Positions 16,078-24,941 of a DNA stretch of 64,000 bases are shown piece by piece. The notes below the pieces were generated by a model, which saw only the letters and a program-made list of their open reading frames with translations, did no database searches and was not told the DNA's origin. Both the position numbers and the translations under genes were made by a program. The DNA is from Bifidobacterium biavatii DSM 23969 (GTDB lineage: Bacteria; Actinomycetota; Actinomycetes; Actinomycetales; Bifidobacteriaceae): contig NZ_JGYN01000021.1 of assembly GCF_000741165.1 (NCBI RefSeq), positions 1 to 64,000 of the forward strand, in the 5' to 3' direction. How positions within the stretch are numbered: position 1 is the first letter of the stretch; every line of letters begins with the position of its first letter.

Positions 16078-19041
16078 ATGCAATACCCAACCTGGCTGAC
16101 CACCATCAGCAAGAAAACCGCCACATGGTTGGCCGTCACCGCCACCATGTTCGCCGGCCTGACCGCGACCACCGCAGCCACCATCCACACCGCCGAAGCC
16201 GCCACCACCCGCGACAGCTACTCCGACACCGTCGGCAACGCCACGTTCGAAGCCGCGCGCAAGCAGTACGGCCTCGCCCAGGAGATGCGCCACGGCGCCA
16301 CGCTTCATGCGTTCATGTGGTCGTTCAAAACCATTCAGGAACATCTGCCCGAAATCGCCGAAGCCGGCTATACCTCTATCCAGACCGAACCGATTGTGGA
16401 GATCAAAGACAACCGCGAACTCGGCAAGGGACGCTGGTATCTCAACTGGTATTACGTGTACCAGCCAGTCAGCATGAACATCGGCAATTACGTGATGGGC
16501 ACCGAAGACGACTTCAAAACCTTGTGCAAGGAGGCTCACAAGTACGGCATTCGCATCATCGTCGACTCGGTCTCGAATCACTTCACCTCTGATTGGGACG
16601 CGATCGACCCGGAATGGCAGAACAAGGCGTACTTCCACGCACAGAAGGCCATCAGCGACTACAACAACCGCGAGGACTGCACGCAGAACACGCTCTCCGG
16701 CCTGTGGGATCTCAACACGCAGAACGATTACGTGGCGCAGAAAATGCATGAGCTGCTTCAGCGCACGGTCGCCGACGGCGCGGACGGTTTCCGTTTCGAC
16801 GCGGCCAAGCACATCGAACTGACCAACGAGTTCGGCGGCTCGCAGTATTGGAAGACGATTCTGCCAAACGGCGCACAATTCCAGTACGGCGAGGTCTTGC
16901 AGGATGCGAACGTGCGTGAAAGCGATTATGCGACCATGTTCGCAAACTCTGCGGTCGGCGGCGGTGGTATCACCACATCGAACTACGGTCACGAGGTGCG
17001 CAACGCGCTCAACGATCACAGCCTCAATACGCGTTTCTTCACCGATTACCAGGTCGAGACCGACCCCGAGAACATGGTCACGTGGGTCGAATCGCACGAC
17101 AACTACTGCGACCGTCAGTCCGAGAAGCTCACCGACGATCAAATCAAGCTCGGCTGGGCCGTGATCACCGCGCGCAAGAACGGCATGTCGTTGTTCTTCA
17201 GCCGCCCGTATGCGTCCGGCGGCACGCAGGAATGGTTCTCGGAGAAGTCGCATATCGGCGACGTCGGCTCCGACCTGTGGAAGGATCCGGAAGTTGTGGC
17301 CGTGAACCACTTCCGTAACCAGATGGAAGGCGAAGCCGATAATCTGAGCAACTGCGGCAACGACGGCTGCATTATGGTCGAACGCTACGTGAGCGACGGC
17401 AACTCCGCGAACGATGGCGTGATGGTCGCCGCGGACGAGGACGGCGGCACGTCGCTGGTCGGCCAGTCGGTCAAGCTTGACAACGGCACGTACACCGACG
17501 AAGTCACCGGTGCGACGATCACCGTGTCCGGCGGCAAGATCACGGCCGGCTCGATCGCGAACAACCAGGTCGCCGTGTTCTACAATCCGACCGTCAAGCA
17601 CACGAAGATCTCGTCCGCCGAGGCGATGCCGAACACCGGCGAGTTCGAAGACACGCTTGATGTGACCATGCGTTCGTTCAACATGAAGAACGCCACCTAC
17701 ACCACGTCCGAAGGCGATTCCGGCGCGCTCACCGACGGCAAGATCGTCACGGTCGGCAGCAAGACCAAGGGCGGTTCCAAGGTAACCGTGGCCGTGAAAG
17801 GCACCGGCAACAACGGCAAGGCCGTGTCGCATACGTATTCGTACACGAAGACCAAGCAGATCGACGTGACATCGGTCGCAATCTCCGGCGACGGCGTGAA
17901 GAACGGCGCTCTCAGCATGAATCTCGCCAAGACGACGTCCGCGCAGCTGACCGTCACCATCACGCCGAGCAACGCATCGGCCAAGACCGTGACGTGGAAG
18001 TCGAGCGACGAGTCCGTAGCGACCGTGAATACGGACGGCGTGGTGACCGGCTTGAAAGCCGGTACGACGACGATTACTGCGACCGCCGGTGGCAAGTCCG
18101 CTGCGTTGAAGCTCACGTTGACCGGTGAGATTCCGACCACCGCAATGACGACCGTGTACTATCCAACCACGAACGGCTGGGCCGGCTACTACCTGCATTA
18201 CAAAGTCGGCAACGGTGTGAACGGCAAGTGGGATTCCGATGTGAACGGACGCGTGAAGTTTGAAGAGGCGTGCGACGGCTGGGTCAAGGCCACGGTGCGC
18301 ACCGACGGAGCGCAACTCGAGTTCGACATCACCGACAACGGCAACAGTTGGGACAACAACGGCGGCAAAAATTATGTGGCGTCTGGTTCCACCATTGTGG
18401 TCGAGAACGGCAAACTCGGTACGGTAATCCCCTGCAAGGCCACACCCGACCCTGATCCGGAGCCTGAAAAGCCGACCGTGGAAAAGATCACCATCTCCGG
18501 CGACAAGCTTTCCAATGGCAAGCTGAATCTCACCGTGGGCGAAAGCACCACGTTGAAGGCTACCGTCACACCGGAAAGCGCCTCCTCCGCTTCCCTGTAC
18601 TGGTCTTCGTCTGATTCGTCTGTTGCGTCGGTGATGGGTACTGGTGTGGTGACCGCGAAGTCCACTGGCACCGCGACCATCACCGCCGAATCCGGCGATG
18701 TGAAGGCCACAGTCAAGCTCACCGTCACCAAGCCTGCTGAGAAATCTCCGATGACGGTGTACTATAAGCCAGCCTCCTCATGGAAAAAGACCACGATTGC
18801 CTATCGAATCAACGGCAAACTCACCCACGGTAACATGACTGCGACATGCGGTGGATGGATGAAGTTTATGATTCCCGATACGCAAGGATACAAAGTGAAA
18901 ACAGCGTTCAGCAACGGAGCCGGCACTTGGGATCTGAATTCAGACGGCAACGGCTACTGGGGAACCGGAGACACACTCACTGTCACTGGAAGACAAGTCA
19001 TCGCCAACGTCACACCTAACTGTATCTCCAAACATCAATAA
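16078..19041 (+). CDS. Secreted GH13 alpha-amylase with Big_2, CBM25 and CBM26 modules
   Basis: 987 residues, a paralogue of the preceding amylase but without the CBM74-like module. The signal peptide has the core TATWLAVTATMFAGLTATT and a probable cut after TAEA. The GH13 barrel (about residues 45-450) keeps VDSVSNH (Asp163), FRFDAAKH (nucleophile Asp241), GEVLQ (Glu272) and ESHD (Asp341). Downstream come Big_2 (594-683), CBM25 (687-788), a linker PDPDPEPEKP, Big_2 (800-886) and one CBM26 (890-987). The end GDTLTVTGRQVIANVTPNC resembles the last CBM26 of amylase 1, while the rest of the module is identical to the first CBM26 there, so it is a mosaic. The ribosome binding site is weak (AAAGGCG, 15 bases upstream of the ATG). 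Confidence 0.93.
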   Translation: MQYPTWLTTISKKTATWLAVTATMFAGLTATTAATIHTAEAATTRDSYSDTVGNATFEAARKQYGLAQEMRHGATLHAFMWSFKTIQEHLPEIAEAGYTSIQTEPIVEIKDNRELGKGRWYLNWYYVYQPVSMNIGNYVMGTEDDFKTLCKEAHKYGIRIIVDSVSNHFTSDWDAIDPEWQNKAYFHAQKAISDYNNREDCTQNTLSGLWDLNTQNDYVAQKMHELLQRTVADGADGFRFDAAKHIELTNEFGGSQYWKTILPNGAQFQYGEVLQDANVRESDYATMFANSAVGGGGITTSNYGHEVRNALNDHSLNTRFFTDYQVETDPENMVTWVESHDNYCDRQSEKLTDDQIKLGWAVITARKNGMSLFFSRPYASGGTQEWFSEKSHIGDVGSDLWKDPEVVAVNHFRNQMEGEADNLSNCGNDGCIMVERYVSDGNSANDGVMVAADEDGGTSLVGQSVKLDNGTYTDEVTGATITVSGGKITAGSIANNQVAVFYNPTVKHTKISSAEAMPNTGEFEDTLDVTMRSFNMKNATYTTSEGDSGALTDGKIVTVGSKTKGGSKVTVAVKGTGNNGKAVSHTYSYTKTKQIDVTSVAISGDGVKNGALSMNLAKTTSAQLTVTITPSNASAKTVTWKSSDESVATVNTDGVVTGLKAGTTTITATAGGKSAALKLTLTGEIPTTAMTTVYYPTTNGWAGYYLHYKVGNGVNGKWDSDVNGRVKFEEACDGWVKATVRTDGAQLEFDITDNGNSWDNNGGKNYVASGSTIVVENGKLGTVIPCKATPDPDPEPEKPTVEKITISGDKLSNGKLNLTVGESTTLKATVTPESASSASLYWSSSDSSVASVMGTGVVTAKSTGTATITAESGDVKATVKLTVTKPAEKSPMTVYYKPASSWKKTTIAYRINGKLTHGNMTATCGGWMKFMIPDTQGYKVKTAFSNGAGTWDLNSDGNGYWGTGDTLTVTGRQVIANVTPNCISKHQ
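18611..18972 (+). repeat. 362-bp module shared with amylase 1 (copy 2)
   Basis: Partner of 15111-15472 (361/362 identical, offset 3500 bp). It is direct-oriented, so recombination between the copies would delete 3.5 kb and create a single fused amylase gene. Confidence 0.95.
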
Positions 19042-19061
19042 TCACTAACCAACAATAATCA

Positions 19062-19103
19062 ATCGGGCCGCTCCCAGAACCCACATTCCGTGAGCGGCCC
19101 GAT
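19062..19103. terminator. Terminator-like hairpin after amylase 2
   Basis: ATCGGGCCGCTC pairs with GAGCGGCCCGAT around an 18-base loop, 20 bp after the stop. It is a near copy of the hairpin after amylase 1. The convergent acetyltransferase gene ends 38 bp further on, so it may serve both. Confidence 0.8.
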
Positions 19104-19141
19104 TACAATTTCTGTCATTGAATTTGTATACTCGACCGCAA

Positions 19142-19615
19142 TTAATTATCATGATCGACTATGCTAATTTGCCTCGCAGGTACCCCCCCCCCCCCCCAGA
19201 CCGTATATGGGGCGGGAATATCTTTCACCACTAAGGCATTAGCGCCAATGACTGTATTGTTTGAGATCGTGATGCCACCAAGCACGGTAGTGTTGATGTT
19301 CAGTTGCACATTATCACCAATTGATGGAAATTTGTTATGCGCCTGACCGATAATCACTCCACTGGAAATGCTACAGTTCTCTCCCACTGTCGCATGACCA
19401 TTGACAATGATGCGTGTACCATGCCAAATCTGCAATCCTTTCCCGAAGACGTTAGGAGAAATTTCACTACAGAGACTCCGGGAAACACGCCTGTACCGAA
19501 TCTTCGCCACGAAAGATGCAATCCTATGAAAAACACTTTTATGAGCATTGTTGAGACGATACTCATAAATTCTGAGCAGTCTTTTCATACGATAAACCGG
19601 GTTCCTACGACGCAT
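19142..19615 (-). CDS. Hexapeptide-repeat O-acetyltransferase (serine-acetyltransferase-like) with internal poly-G tract
   Basis: About 157 residues. A basic N-terminal helix region precedes a left-handed beta-helix: GKGLQIWHGTRIIVNG, ATVGENCSISSGVIIGQ, then IGDNVQLNINTTVLGG and NTVIGANALVVKDIP. This is the CysE/WbbJ-type acetyl-CoA transferase fold used to O-acetylate glycans. Near the C-terminus the coding strand holds 15 consecutive G, read as Trp, four Gly and Val before PARQI; family members usually have one or two Gly. A change of one base either way gives a stop within about a dozen codons. I prefer the ATG at 19615 (AAAAGG upstream) over a TTG at 19663. It is the last gene of the minus-strand EPS block. 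Confidence 0.88.
   Translation of the reverse strand: MRRRNPVYRMKRLLRIYEYRLNNAHKSVFHRIASFVAKIRYRRVSRSLCSEISPNVFGKGLQIWHGTRIIVNGHATVGENCSISSGVIIGQAHNKFPSIGDNVQLNINTTVLGGITISNNTVIGANALVVKDIPAPYTVWGGGGVPARQISIVDHDN
19183..19197. repeat. Homopolymer of 15 C (15 G on the coding strand)
   Basis: It lies inside the acetyltransferase reading frame, 39 bp before its stop codon. Tracts of this length are prone to replication slippage and are the classic basis of phase-variable expression. It may also be a site of sequencing error. Confidence 0.97.
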
Positions 19616-19720
19616 GAACGTCGCCTTTTCATTACCGTACTGCGCGACATAATCCGCGTTCAAATACTACCGCAAGTCCTGCCTAGTTACAATCATTATG
19701 CTCCCCTAATGACGCAATAA

Positions 19721-21160
19721 TCACTGGCGTTTGCCATGCCTAGCATGTCGATGCTTGCTAAACCTCGACAGTAGTAGTCTGGCCGAGGGTAAAATCTCCA
19801 AAATCTGCAGCACGGCAATCATCACCCACAAACAGATGGAAATCATTATGTAATTCTTCGTCTGCGATGACATGACGAACGCCTGCGCGCCCAAAAGAAT
19901 GAACGTGGGCACGGTGAACGCCCAATTCACTTTGATCTCCATGAACAAGCGCACTTCGAAGATTCGCATAACCAACATCACCAAATTACTGAGAATCATG
20001 GCATACGCGGCGCCCCGCAGCCCGTAAAAGGGGATAAACAACCACGTGCCTGCAACCACGATCGCAGCGGCCACACCGGTGGTGATCAATAAATATTGAG
20101 TCTTCATACCGGTCGTAAAAACTGTACCGTAGAATCCCGACAACACGCTGAAGCAAAAGGCAAACACCAACAGCGGAATTATCGGCCATGCCTGGAAAAA
20201 CTTCTTTTGCAAAAGGAATGATGCCAACCATGGCGAAAGCATAATGACCGTACTGCCGACCACTGCCGTCAATGCTTTAAAAATAGCAAACACATTGGTG
20301 AAAAATCCGGAGATATTGGATTTGCGGTATTCTTGAAAGGCAGACAGACTCCAAGCCTGCCAGAAAATGGTAGAGACCATATTCATCAGATTTGGGATCT
20401 TACTCGCGGCCGCAAACAAGCCTGAAGCACCGATACCAAGCATGCTGGTGATGAAAAAACGGTTTACGCTGTTGCCGGCCCACCAAAACACGGCGTTGGG
20501 GACGAGCGGCAGCGAGAACATCAGCATCTTCCAAAGCAGAGACCTGTCACTCTTCAGCTTCGGGAGACCGATATAGCGGTAGAGCTTGCCGGCGAACAAA
20601 TACTGAAGGGCTCCGATGCCACCGCCCAGAATGATCGAAATGAAATAGCCCTCGGTCTTGAAATGGAGGCCTCCGATGAAAATGAAAGCAGAAACGCCGG
20701 TGACCAATCCCGAGAAAATCGACGTACGAGTGATGAGCTTGACGTGGTTCAAACCACGCATCGTAGTTGAGAACAAACCGTTGAATGACCACGTGATGAA
20801 GTTCAGGAAGAACCAAAGCTTGTACTCGCCAAGACCACCGAACATGGGAAGATCGGTCAATGGCAACAGCACCCCGGCAATGAGACAGCTCAGAATCGTG
20901 ATCCACGTTCCCAACGTGACGTACCGCTTGATGTTCCGCTCATCGTCCACTACATACCGCACGACCGCATCATTGATCGAACAGCTCGCGATGGGGCCTA
21001 CCAACGAGATGATCGTATACGCCATATCCGTAATGCCGTATTGGGCATTCGTGAGATACGTGGTGTAAAGAGGTATCAGGATGAAGGTAATAAGCTTCGT
21101 GCTGATCGCGCTCAGCAGGAACAACCCCACATTGAGTAGAAGATTCTTGTACTTGTTCAC
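19721..21160 (-). CDS. Wzx-type polysaccharide flippase (MATE/PST family)
   Basis: About 479 residues with some 14 membrane helices. The N-terminus (LLLNVGLFLLSAISTKLITFILIPLY) and the TYLTNAQYGITDMAYTI segment are typical of PST/RfbX polysaccharide exporters that flip undecaprenyl-linked repeat units. I prefer the GTG at 21160, which has GAGG five bases upstream, to the TTG at 21175. It lies between the acetyltransferase and a pyruvyl transferase, all on the minus strand, with a gap of about 30 bp to the latter. Confidence 0.9.
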   Translation of the reverse strand: MNKYKNLLLNVGLFLLSAISTKLITFILIPLYTTYLTNAQYGITDMAYTIISLVGPIASCSINDAVVRYVVDDERNIKRYVTLGTWITILSCLIAGVLLPLTDLPMFGGLGEYKLWFFLNFITWSFNGLFSTTMRGLNHVKLITRTSIFSGLVTGVSAFIFIGGLHFKTEGYFISIILGGGIGALQYLFAGKLYRYIGLPKLKSDRSLLWKMLMFSLPLVPNAVFWWAGNSVNRFFITSMLGIGASGLFAAASKIPNLMNMVSTIFWQAWSLSAFQEYRKSNISGFFTNVFAIFKALTAVVGSTVIMLSPWLASFLLQKKFFQAWPIIPLLVFAFCFSVLSGFYGTVFTTGMKTQYLLITTGVAAAIVVAGTWLFIPFYGLRGAAYAMILSNLVMLVMRIFEVRLFMEIKVNWAFTVPTFILLGAQAFVMSSQTKNYIMISICLWVMIAVLQILEILPSARLLLSRFSKHRHARHGKRQ

Positions 21161-21190
21161 AACTACCTCGATCAAGATCTTCCGGTAATC

Positions 21191-22303
21191 TCAGGCGAGC
21201 GCATTCTTCAGGAATTGTTCGGAATCCTGACGCATCCTGTCCAACAGACCGTCGACCGCAGCGTAATCGGCACCGGCGGGAACCATATCGCCATCATAAT
21301 CGTCTCTGACGATATGGTCTTCGATCTCAAGTCGAGAAAGCAAATCAGACATCCGCGAGGTGCTTCTGTCTTTGCCAAACGTCAGGAAAGCCTTATGGAA
21401 CAGCACGGAAAACACCGTCGCATGGAACGAATTCGAAATGACATATCGAGCCTTATCGATCAGCGCAAGGAACAGCTCGGGGGACATGCCATAACAGTTG
21501 ATGGCACGTGAACGGTATCGAATCGGAATCTTCGAGGAATACACGATCGTCAGGCCTTCTTTCTGGGCGAGCCGGTCGACATAGTCGATCATCTTTTTGT
21601 TTGGCCAGAGCGTATATGCGAAGATGAACCCGGCGTTGCACACCGGCTTGGGCAGTTTGGACTCAATATTCCGGTAGACTGAGGCGTCCAGAAGCAACGT
21701 CGGATCGATGGCGACTTGAATGGGTTTGTCCGTCAATTGCTGGTATACGGGCACTGTGCTCTGTTCTCTGACAGAGATGGCGTGAAACCTGTCAAGGAGT
21801 CTGCCGAGTTCGTTCCTCGTCTTCTCATCGAAGAACCGGGGCTGGAACTGTGCTTGACTCAGGCTCGGCGCATAGGCAATCTTGCGCACGGAATCCGGCG
21901 CGAAACGCAGGAAGTAGCATCCGTCCAAACCTTGTGTACAATCCAAGTTCCAGATCTGATCGCTGCCGCAGATGACAGCGTCGAACTCATTTGAGTCCCT
22001 GGATAGCTCTTGTTCTGCATTCGGCCCCTCATAACGCCTTGTCAAATTGAGGTGCCGGCGCTGGAAGCTCTCGAAGGCGTGCTTCCTGCGGATATTACGA
22101 GGGAAGAACAGGATGTCGGAGCACAGATGCCGTAGATTGGTAGGGTGGAACAACTTGTATTGGTCGAAGTTTGGGGAGCGGTAGTCAATCACGGACACCG
22201 TGTTGCCTAGACGTTCCAGATACGTCTTTAGTGCGAAAGACTGCAGCACGGAGCCGTAGTTGTAGGCGCAGTGAAAGGTGATGGTTCCGATTTTCATGGT
22301 CAC
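21191..22303 (-). CDS. Polysaccharide pyruvyl transferase family protein
   Basis: 370 residues. The N-terminus MKIGTITFHCAYNYGSVLQ, followed by AVICGSDQIWN and the C-terminal ARYVISNSFHATVFSVL with FGKDRSTSRMSDLL, are the recognised landmarks of the PssM/CsaB pyruvyl transferase family. That family forms ketal pyruvate on a sugar of the repeat unit, using phosphoenolpyruvate. The start is a GTG at 22303 with AAGG seven bases upstream; an ATG six bases later is possible. Spacing to the upstream glycosyltransferase is only 9 bp, so they are co-transcribed. Some members of this fold act on other substrates. Confidence 0.88.
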   Translation of the reverse strand: MTMKIGTITFHCAYNYGSVLQSFALKTYLERLGNTVSVIDYRSPNFDQYKLFHPTNLRHLCSDILFFPRNIRRKHAFESFQRRHLNLTRRYEGPNAEQELSRDSNEFDAVICGSDQIWNLDCTQGLDGCYFLRFAPDSVRKIAYAPSLSQAQFQPRFFDEKTRNELGRLLDRFHAISVREQSTVPVYQQLTDKPIQVAIDPTLLLDASVYRNIESKLPKPVCNAGFIFAYTLWPNKKMIDYVDRLAQKEGLTIVYSSKIPIRYRSRAINCYGMSPELFLALIDKARYVISNSFHATVFSVLFHKAFLTFGKDRSTSRMSDLLSRLEIEDHIVRDDYDGDMVPAGADYAAVDGLLDRMRQDSEQFLKNALA

Positions 22304-22312
22304 GTGCGATCC

Positions 22313-23464
22313 TTACTGTCGTGTCGCGATGGTCTGGGTAAATTCCCGGTAGAAGCCGTTTCGACGCGCTGATAGTGTTTTCGATTCGAATTGATGGGCG
22401 AAAGCGTAGTTCCTTTTCGCCTCTTCGCGACGCCATTGCGGCGTCGCGGCGCCCAACATGCATGTGATGGCGTGGACATCCCCGATGGGGAACACGCAAG
22501 ACGAATCAAGCAGTTCGGGGATGCCACCAGCATTACTGCCGATCACCGGGCAACCCCTGCCCATGGCCTCAATCACAGAACGAGGTAGCCCCTCTTGCTT
22601 GCTGGGCTGGATGTATACATCAAGGTCGTCCAGCCAAGCGAAGACCTCCTCGTGGGTAAGAGGGCCGTTGAAGACAACATTGTCTTGGACACCGAGTTGC
22701 TTCGCCAAATCAGCTAAACGATGCGCATTGCCTTGACCCGCAAGACGATATACGAAGCACGAACGCCGTGATGGATCAAGTTCAGCGATCGCTCGGATTA
22801 CATCCGCCTGACCTTTGTACCCCAAATCTACCCGTGCCAATGTACCGAGAATGAGCGTATCCCCATGCTGGGGGATATGCTTGATCCTGCTGTTCACAGC
22901 CTCGTCTCCAGCCAGCGAGATCTCGGCATCCGAGCATCCGATAGTATGACCCTTGCAGGGGTAGCGTCGTTGCAGGAACGAGGAGGTGACATAGAGGCAA
23001 TACGGCGCGTCGTAAGTGGCGTAACGGGTGAGCGCCCACATGATAGGGGCTACGATTTTGCCGGCCATACCTTCGCTGCGGTAAGAATCCCACGGGCACG
23101 CCACGGATTCCACAAGATAGGGCTTGCGGAACTTTTTCGCGTAATGTACGGCGAGAGTGCCGATGCGGCTAGGGAGACGCGCAATCACACCGTCCGCGGA
23201 ACGCACGGCTGCCGCGATGCGCTTGGCTGCTGGCACAATCTTCGCCAATTCGGAGGGAGCGATGCCGAGCACCGATACTTTCGGATTGGAAACCTCCGAG
23301 TACCTTTCCGGAACCTGCGAGGTCTGCGAGGCACGAAGGATGAACACCATATCGCCGAAGAGTTCCGTGTACCGCGAGGTAACAGCGTTCGAGAAACCTC
23401 CAGCCGTGTAGTACTTTCCCGCAACGACTTTAAGCGGGTGATCATGGGCGAAAACGATTGTCAT
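22313..23464 (-). CDS. Glycosyltransferase, GT4-like
   Basis: 383 residues with a GT-B fold. The C-terminal half carries LILGTLARVDLGYKGQADVIRAI, the QPSKQEGLPRSVIEAMGRGCPVIGSNAGGIPELL nucleotide-sugar binding block (the E-x7-E motif) and the usual closing helix. The N-terminus MTIVFAHDHPLKVVAGKYYTAGGF is typical of retaining glycosyltransferases. The donor and acceptor are not predictable from sequence. It sits between two pyruvyl-transferase genes with short gaps, and adds one sugar of the EPS repeat unit. Confidence 0.9.
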   Translation of the reverse strand: MTIVFAHDHPLKVVAGKYYTAGGFSNAVTSRYTELFGDMVFILRASQTSQVPERYSEVSNPKVSVLGIAPSELAKIVPAAKRIAAAVRSADGVIARLPSRIGTLAVHYAKKFRKPYLVESVACPWDSYRSEGMAGKIVAPIMWALTRYATYDAPYCLYVTSSFLQRRYPCKGHTIGCSDAEISLAGDEAVNSRIKHIPQHGDTLILGTLARVDLGYKGQADVIRAIAELDPSRRSCFVYRLAGQGNAHRLADLAKQLGVQDNVVFNGPLTHEEVFAWLDDLDVYIQPSKQEGLPRSVIEAMGRGCPVIGSNAGGIPELLDSSCVFPIGDVHAITCMLGAATPQWRREEAKRNYAFAHQFESKTLSARRNGFYREFTQTIATRQ

Positions 23465-23486
23465 GGCAGTTGTCTCTTTCGGATGC

Positions 23487-24791
23487 TCACGCCTGTTGCA
23501 TAAGCGTAATCAGCTGCTGGCGTCGTGCCGTGCAGCGAGTTTTGTAATCATCAACCTTCTTCAACACCGCTTCCTCATTGTTGACAAGCTTGGAGAACCG
23601 GCTTTTCAGCGAATCCGATGAGATGTCACGGATCGAAAGCACATAATCGGACAAACCGATATCATGCATGATGCCAGTGGCCTTGTTACCCACATAGGAG
23701 ATGGCGATGCTGGGCGTGCCCTCGCTGAGGCTGAAAACGACGGAATGGAACCGCGTTCCGACCGTATAGTCGCAGAAGCTATAGATCGCTTTGAGATCGC
23801 GACAGTTGAGATCCGGGTCGGAAATGAAACGATAATGCATTGGATTAAGATGCTGAATAATTTCGCGAATGCACGCACCATCATTTTCGTGGGCATTGAC
23901 CGCCAAAGTGTGTTCGATAAACACTGGCATATAGCCACTAGCATAGAGCCATTCTGCGAACTCAATAAGTGACTCTTTATAGTGCACGTAATCCGCCTCG
24001 GGATTGTCTGAACCCGGGAAACGATAAGGACGGGCCGTTATCGCCACCCACTTGCGGTCGTTCGGCAGATCGTAGTGTTTCGCCACATCTTTCTTGCTCA
24101 TGCGCTGCGAGCGCTTGAGATAGAACGCCAAATCAGGGAACAAGGGGATGCTGATGCCTAAATCCTTTCGGACCATCTCCTGAGAGAACTCCTCACGGGC
24201 AGTTACCAGCCTGCACTGTTTGAATAATGACCGCACGATGCTCTTGACGAACGGGCCTTTGAAGGGGCCAAAGGAATTCGGCATGATATAGACGGGGATA
24301 CCCAGACTGATGGCAAGCTTCATATGAAATACCCAGAAGTAGGCGGAATAAGTGGAGGAAAGCCCACCGTAGGTCTGAATCAGACCACCGCCCTTCATAA
24401 AGACCGCCTTGGCTGACTTGATGGCATTAAACGACTCTCTGTTGCGCTTGCTGGACAATGCGAGTCCCACACCGCGAGTGATGGGGGAAAGCAGCATAAG
24501 GCTGCGCAGAAAATCACCGATCGCGACAATGCCCCATTTGATCTTCAGCGCCTTAGTGTACTCCATGTTCTGCTTGTTCTTGAACAGACGGGAAGGATGC
24601 TCCAAGACTGGGGCGATGCTGTCAAACCCTTGTCGACGCGTTTGGGCGACAGGCTCATTCGTCTCGGAAACAATGGCATACTTCCCGAAGAAACCAGCAT
24701 CCTGCGCGACTTCCCTTGTCTCCCACGCCAGCGCTTGATCACCGCGGTTCAAATCCGAGCATCCGGGAACAATCACATAGGTGTCAGGCAT
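23487..24791 (-). CDS. Second polysaccharide pyruvyl transferase family protein
   Basis: 434 residues. The N-terminus TYVIVPGCSDLNRGDQALAWET carries the family's D-x-N-x-GD signature. The middle has FMKGGGLIQTYGG and the C-terminus has DYTVGTRFHSVVFSLSEGTPSIAISYVGNKATGI, a motif typical of CsaB/WcaK-like enzymes. It is longer than and only distantly similar to the other copy at 21191, so it probably acts on a different residue. The ATG has GGAG seven bases upstream. It is the first gene of the minus-strand block, whose promoter must lie in the 150-bp divergent region 24792-24941. Confidence 0.87.
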   Translation of the reverse strand: MPDTYVIVPGCSDLNRGDQALAWETREVAQDAGFFGKYAIVSETNEPVAQTRRQGFDSIAPVLEHPSRLFKNKQNMEYTKALKIKWGIVAIGDFLRSLMLLSPITRGVGLALSSKRNRESFNAIKSAKAVFMKGGGLIQTYGGLSSTYSAYFWVFHMKLAISLGIPVYIMPNSFGPFKGPFVKSIVRSLFKQCRLVTAREEFSQEMVRKDLGISIPLFPDLAFYLKRSQRMSKKDVAKHYDLPNDRKWVAITARPYRFPGSDNPEADYVHYKESLIEFAEWLYASGYMPVFIEHTLAVNAHENDGACIREIIQHLNPMHYRFISDPDLNCRDLKAIYSFCDYTVGTRFHSVVFSLSEGTPSIAISYVGNKATGIMHDIGLSDYVLSIRDISSDSLKSRFSKLVNNEEAVLKKVDDYKTRCTARRQQLITLMQQA

Positions 24792-24941
24792 GATGTAACT
24801 CCATATCCAATCTCACAGCGTGCAAGCTTCCTCAGCCTAGACTAGTATAGGGGGGTGTCCTTGCAGGATGGAGCCAGTGCATGCTGTAGGCCAGATGTAT
24901 CCGGGTTCTGAGCCGACAGCGCTATTCGGGAAAGGGTGGGT

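Noticed and set aside
16060-18315. A 751-residue minus-strand open frame opposite amylase 2
   Set aside because: Same pattern as above: the mirror of codon bias in the real gene.
19142-19663. Longer acetyltransferase form starting at TTG 19663
   Set aside because: No ribosome binding site for the TTG, whereas the ATG at 19615 has AAAAGG eight bases upstream.
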